Source: Neocallimastix lanati (nom. inval.)
Taxonomy: Eukaryota; Neocallimastigomycota; Neocallimastigomycetes; Neocallimastigales; Neocallimastigaceae
Direction of reading: 5' to 3'
Assembly: GCA_016946835.1 (NCBI GenBank)
Contig: JACVTC010000325.1
Span: 12,501-45,913, forward strand
DNA: 33,413 nucleotides
The translations under genes and the position numbers were made by a program. Below the pieces are notes generated by a model that made no database searches, was not told where the DNA came from, and worked only from the letters and a program-made list of their open reading frames with translations. The stretch's first letter is position 1, and every line of letters begins with the position of its first letter. This document shows, piece by piece, positions 33,401-33,413 of this stretch.

Positions 33401-33413
33401 TTTATTTTTTCAT

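Overview
This window is a tandem array of nuclear tRNA genes from an extremely A+T-rich eukaryote. One 12.7-kb unit is present 2.6 times, head to tail: unit 1 at 1-12722, unit 2 at 12723-25452 and a truncated unit 3 at 25453-33413. Each full unit carries 22 tRNA genes and I see no credible protein-coding gene. Units 1 and 2 have 22 genes each and unit 3 has 13, giving 57 in the window. The window starts and stops inside the repeat, so the real array is probably longer.

Gene order in a unit: Glu(TTC)+, Leu(AAG)+, Tyr(GTA)+ with a 12-nt intron, Phe(GAA)+, His(GTG)+, Ala(AGC)+, Asn(GTT)-, Lys(TTT)-, Lys(CTT)-, Ile(AAT)-, Asp(GTC)+, Gln(TTG)-, Pro(TGG)-, Thr(AGT)-, Gly(GCC)-, Leu(TAA)+, Val(AAC)-, Arg(ACG)-, Ile(AAT)+, Lys(CTT)+, Ser(AGA)-, Val(AAC)-. 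Seventeen amino acids are covered; Met, Trp and Cys are absent. Ile, Lys(CTT) and Val are present twice per unit, and each duplicate is identical to its partner over the gene body.

Fourteen of the 22 genes form seven same-strand pairs separated by only 2-16 nt: Tyr-Phe, Lys(TTT)-Asn, Ile-Lys(CTT) twice, Gly-Thr, Arg-Val and Val-Ser. Six of these spacers lack a run of four T and the seventh is exactly four T. A T run of four or more, usually five or more, follows the second gene of each pair. This suggests dicistronic Pol III transcripts. The other eight genes stand alone.

The spacers are almost pure A/T. They hold AAT arrays, AAAAAT/TTTTTA arrays with interruptions, long poly-T or poly-A runs, compound minisatellites, several perfect palindromes and a triplicated A-tailed element just before the unit boundary. 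By eye, the units differ only in the length of these simple tracts; tRNA genes and unique spacer appear identical, which implies recent amplification or strong homogenisation.

Organism: the anticodon set uses A34 for Leu, Ala, Ile, Thr, Val, Arg and Ser, no CCA is encoded, tRNA-His ends in A73, tRNA-Tyr has an intron and Pol III-type T runs follow the genes. All of this is nuclear-eukaryotic. Several tRNAs (Lys CTT, Ala AGC) look very animal/fungal. With the extreme A+T content, an early-diverging fungus such as an anaerobic gut fungus (Neocallimastigomycota) is my best guess, held with low confidence. Tandem tRNA arrays are best known from Entamoeba, but there the units are, from memory, much smaller.
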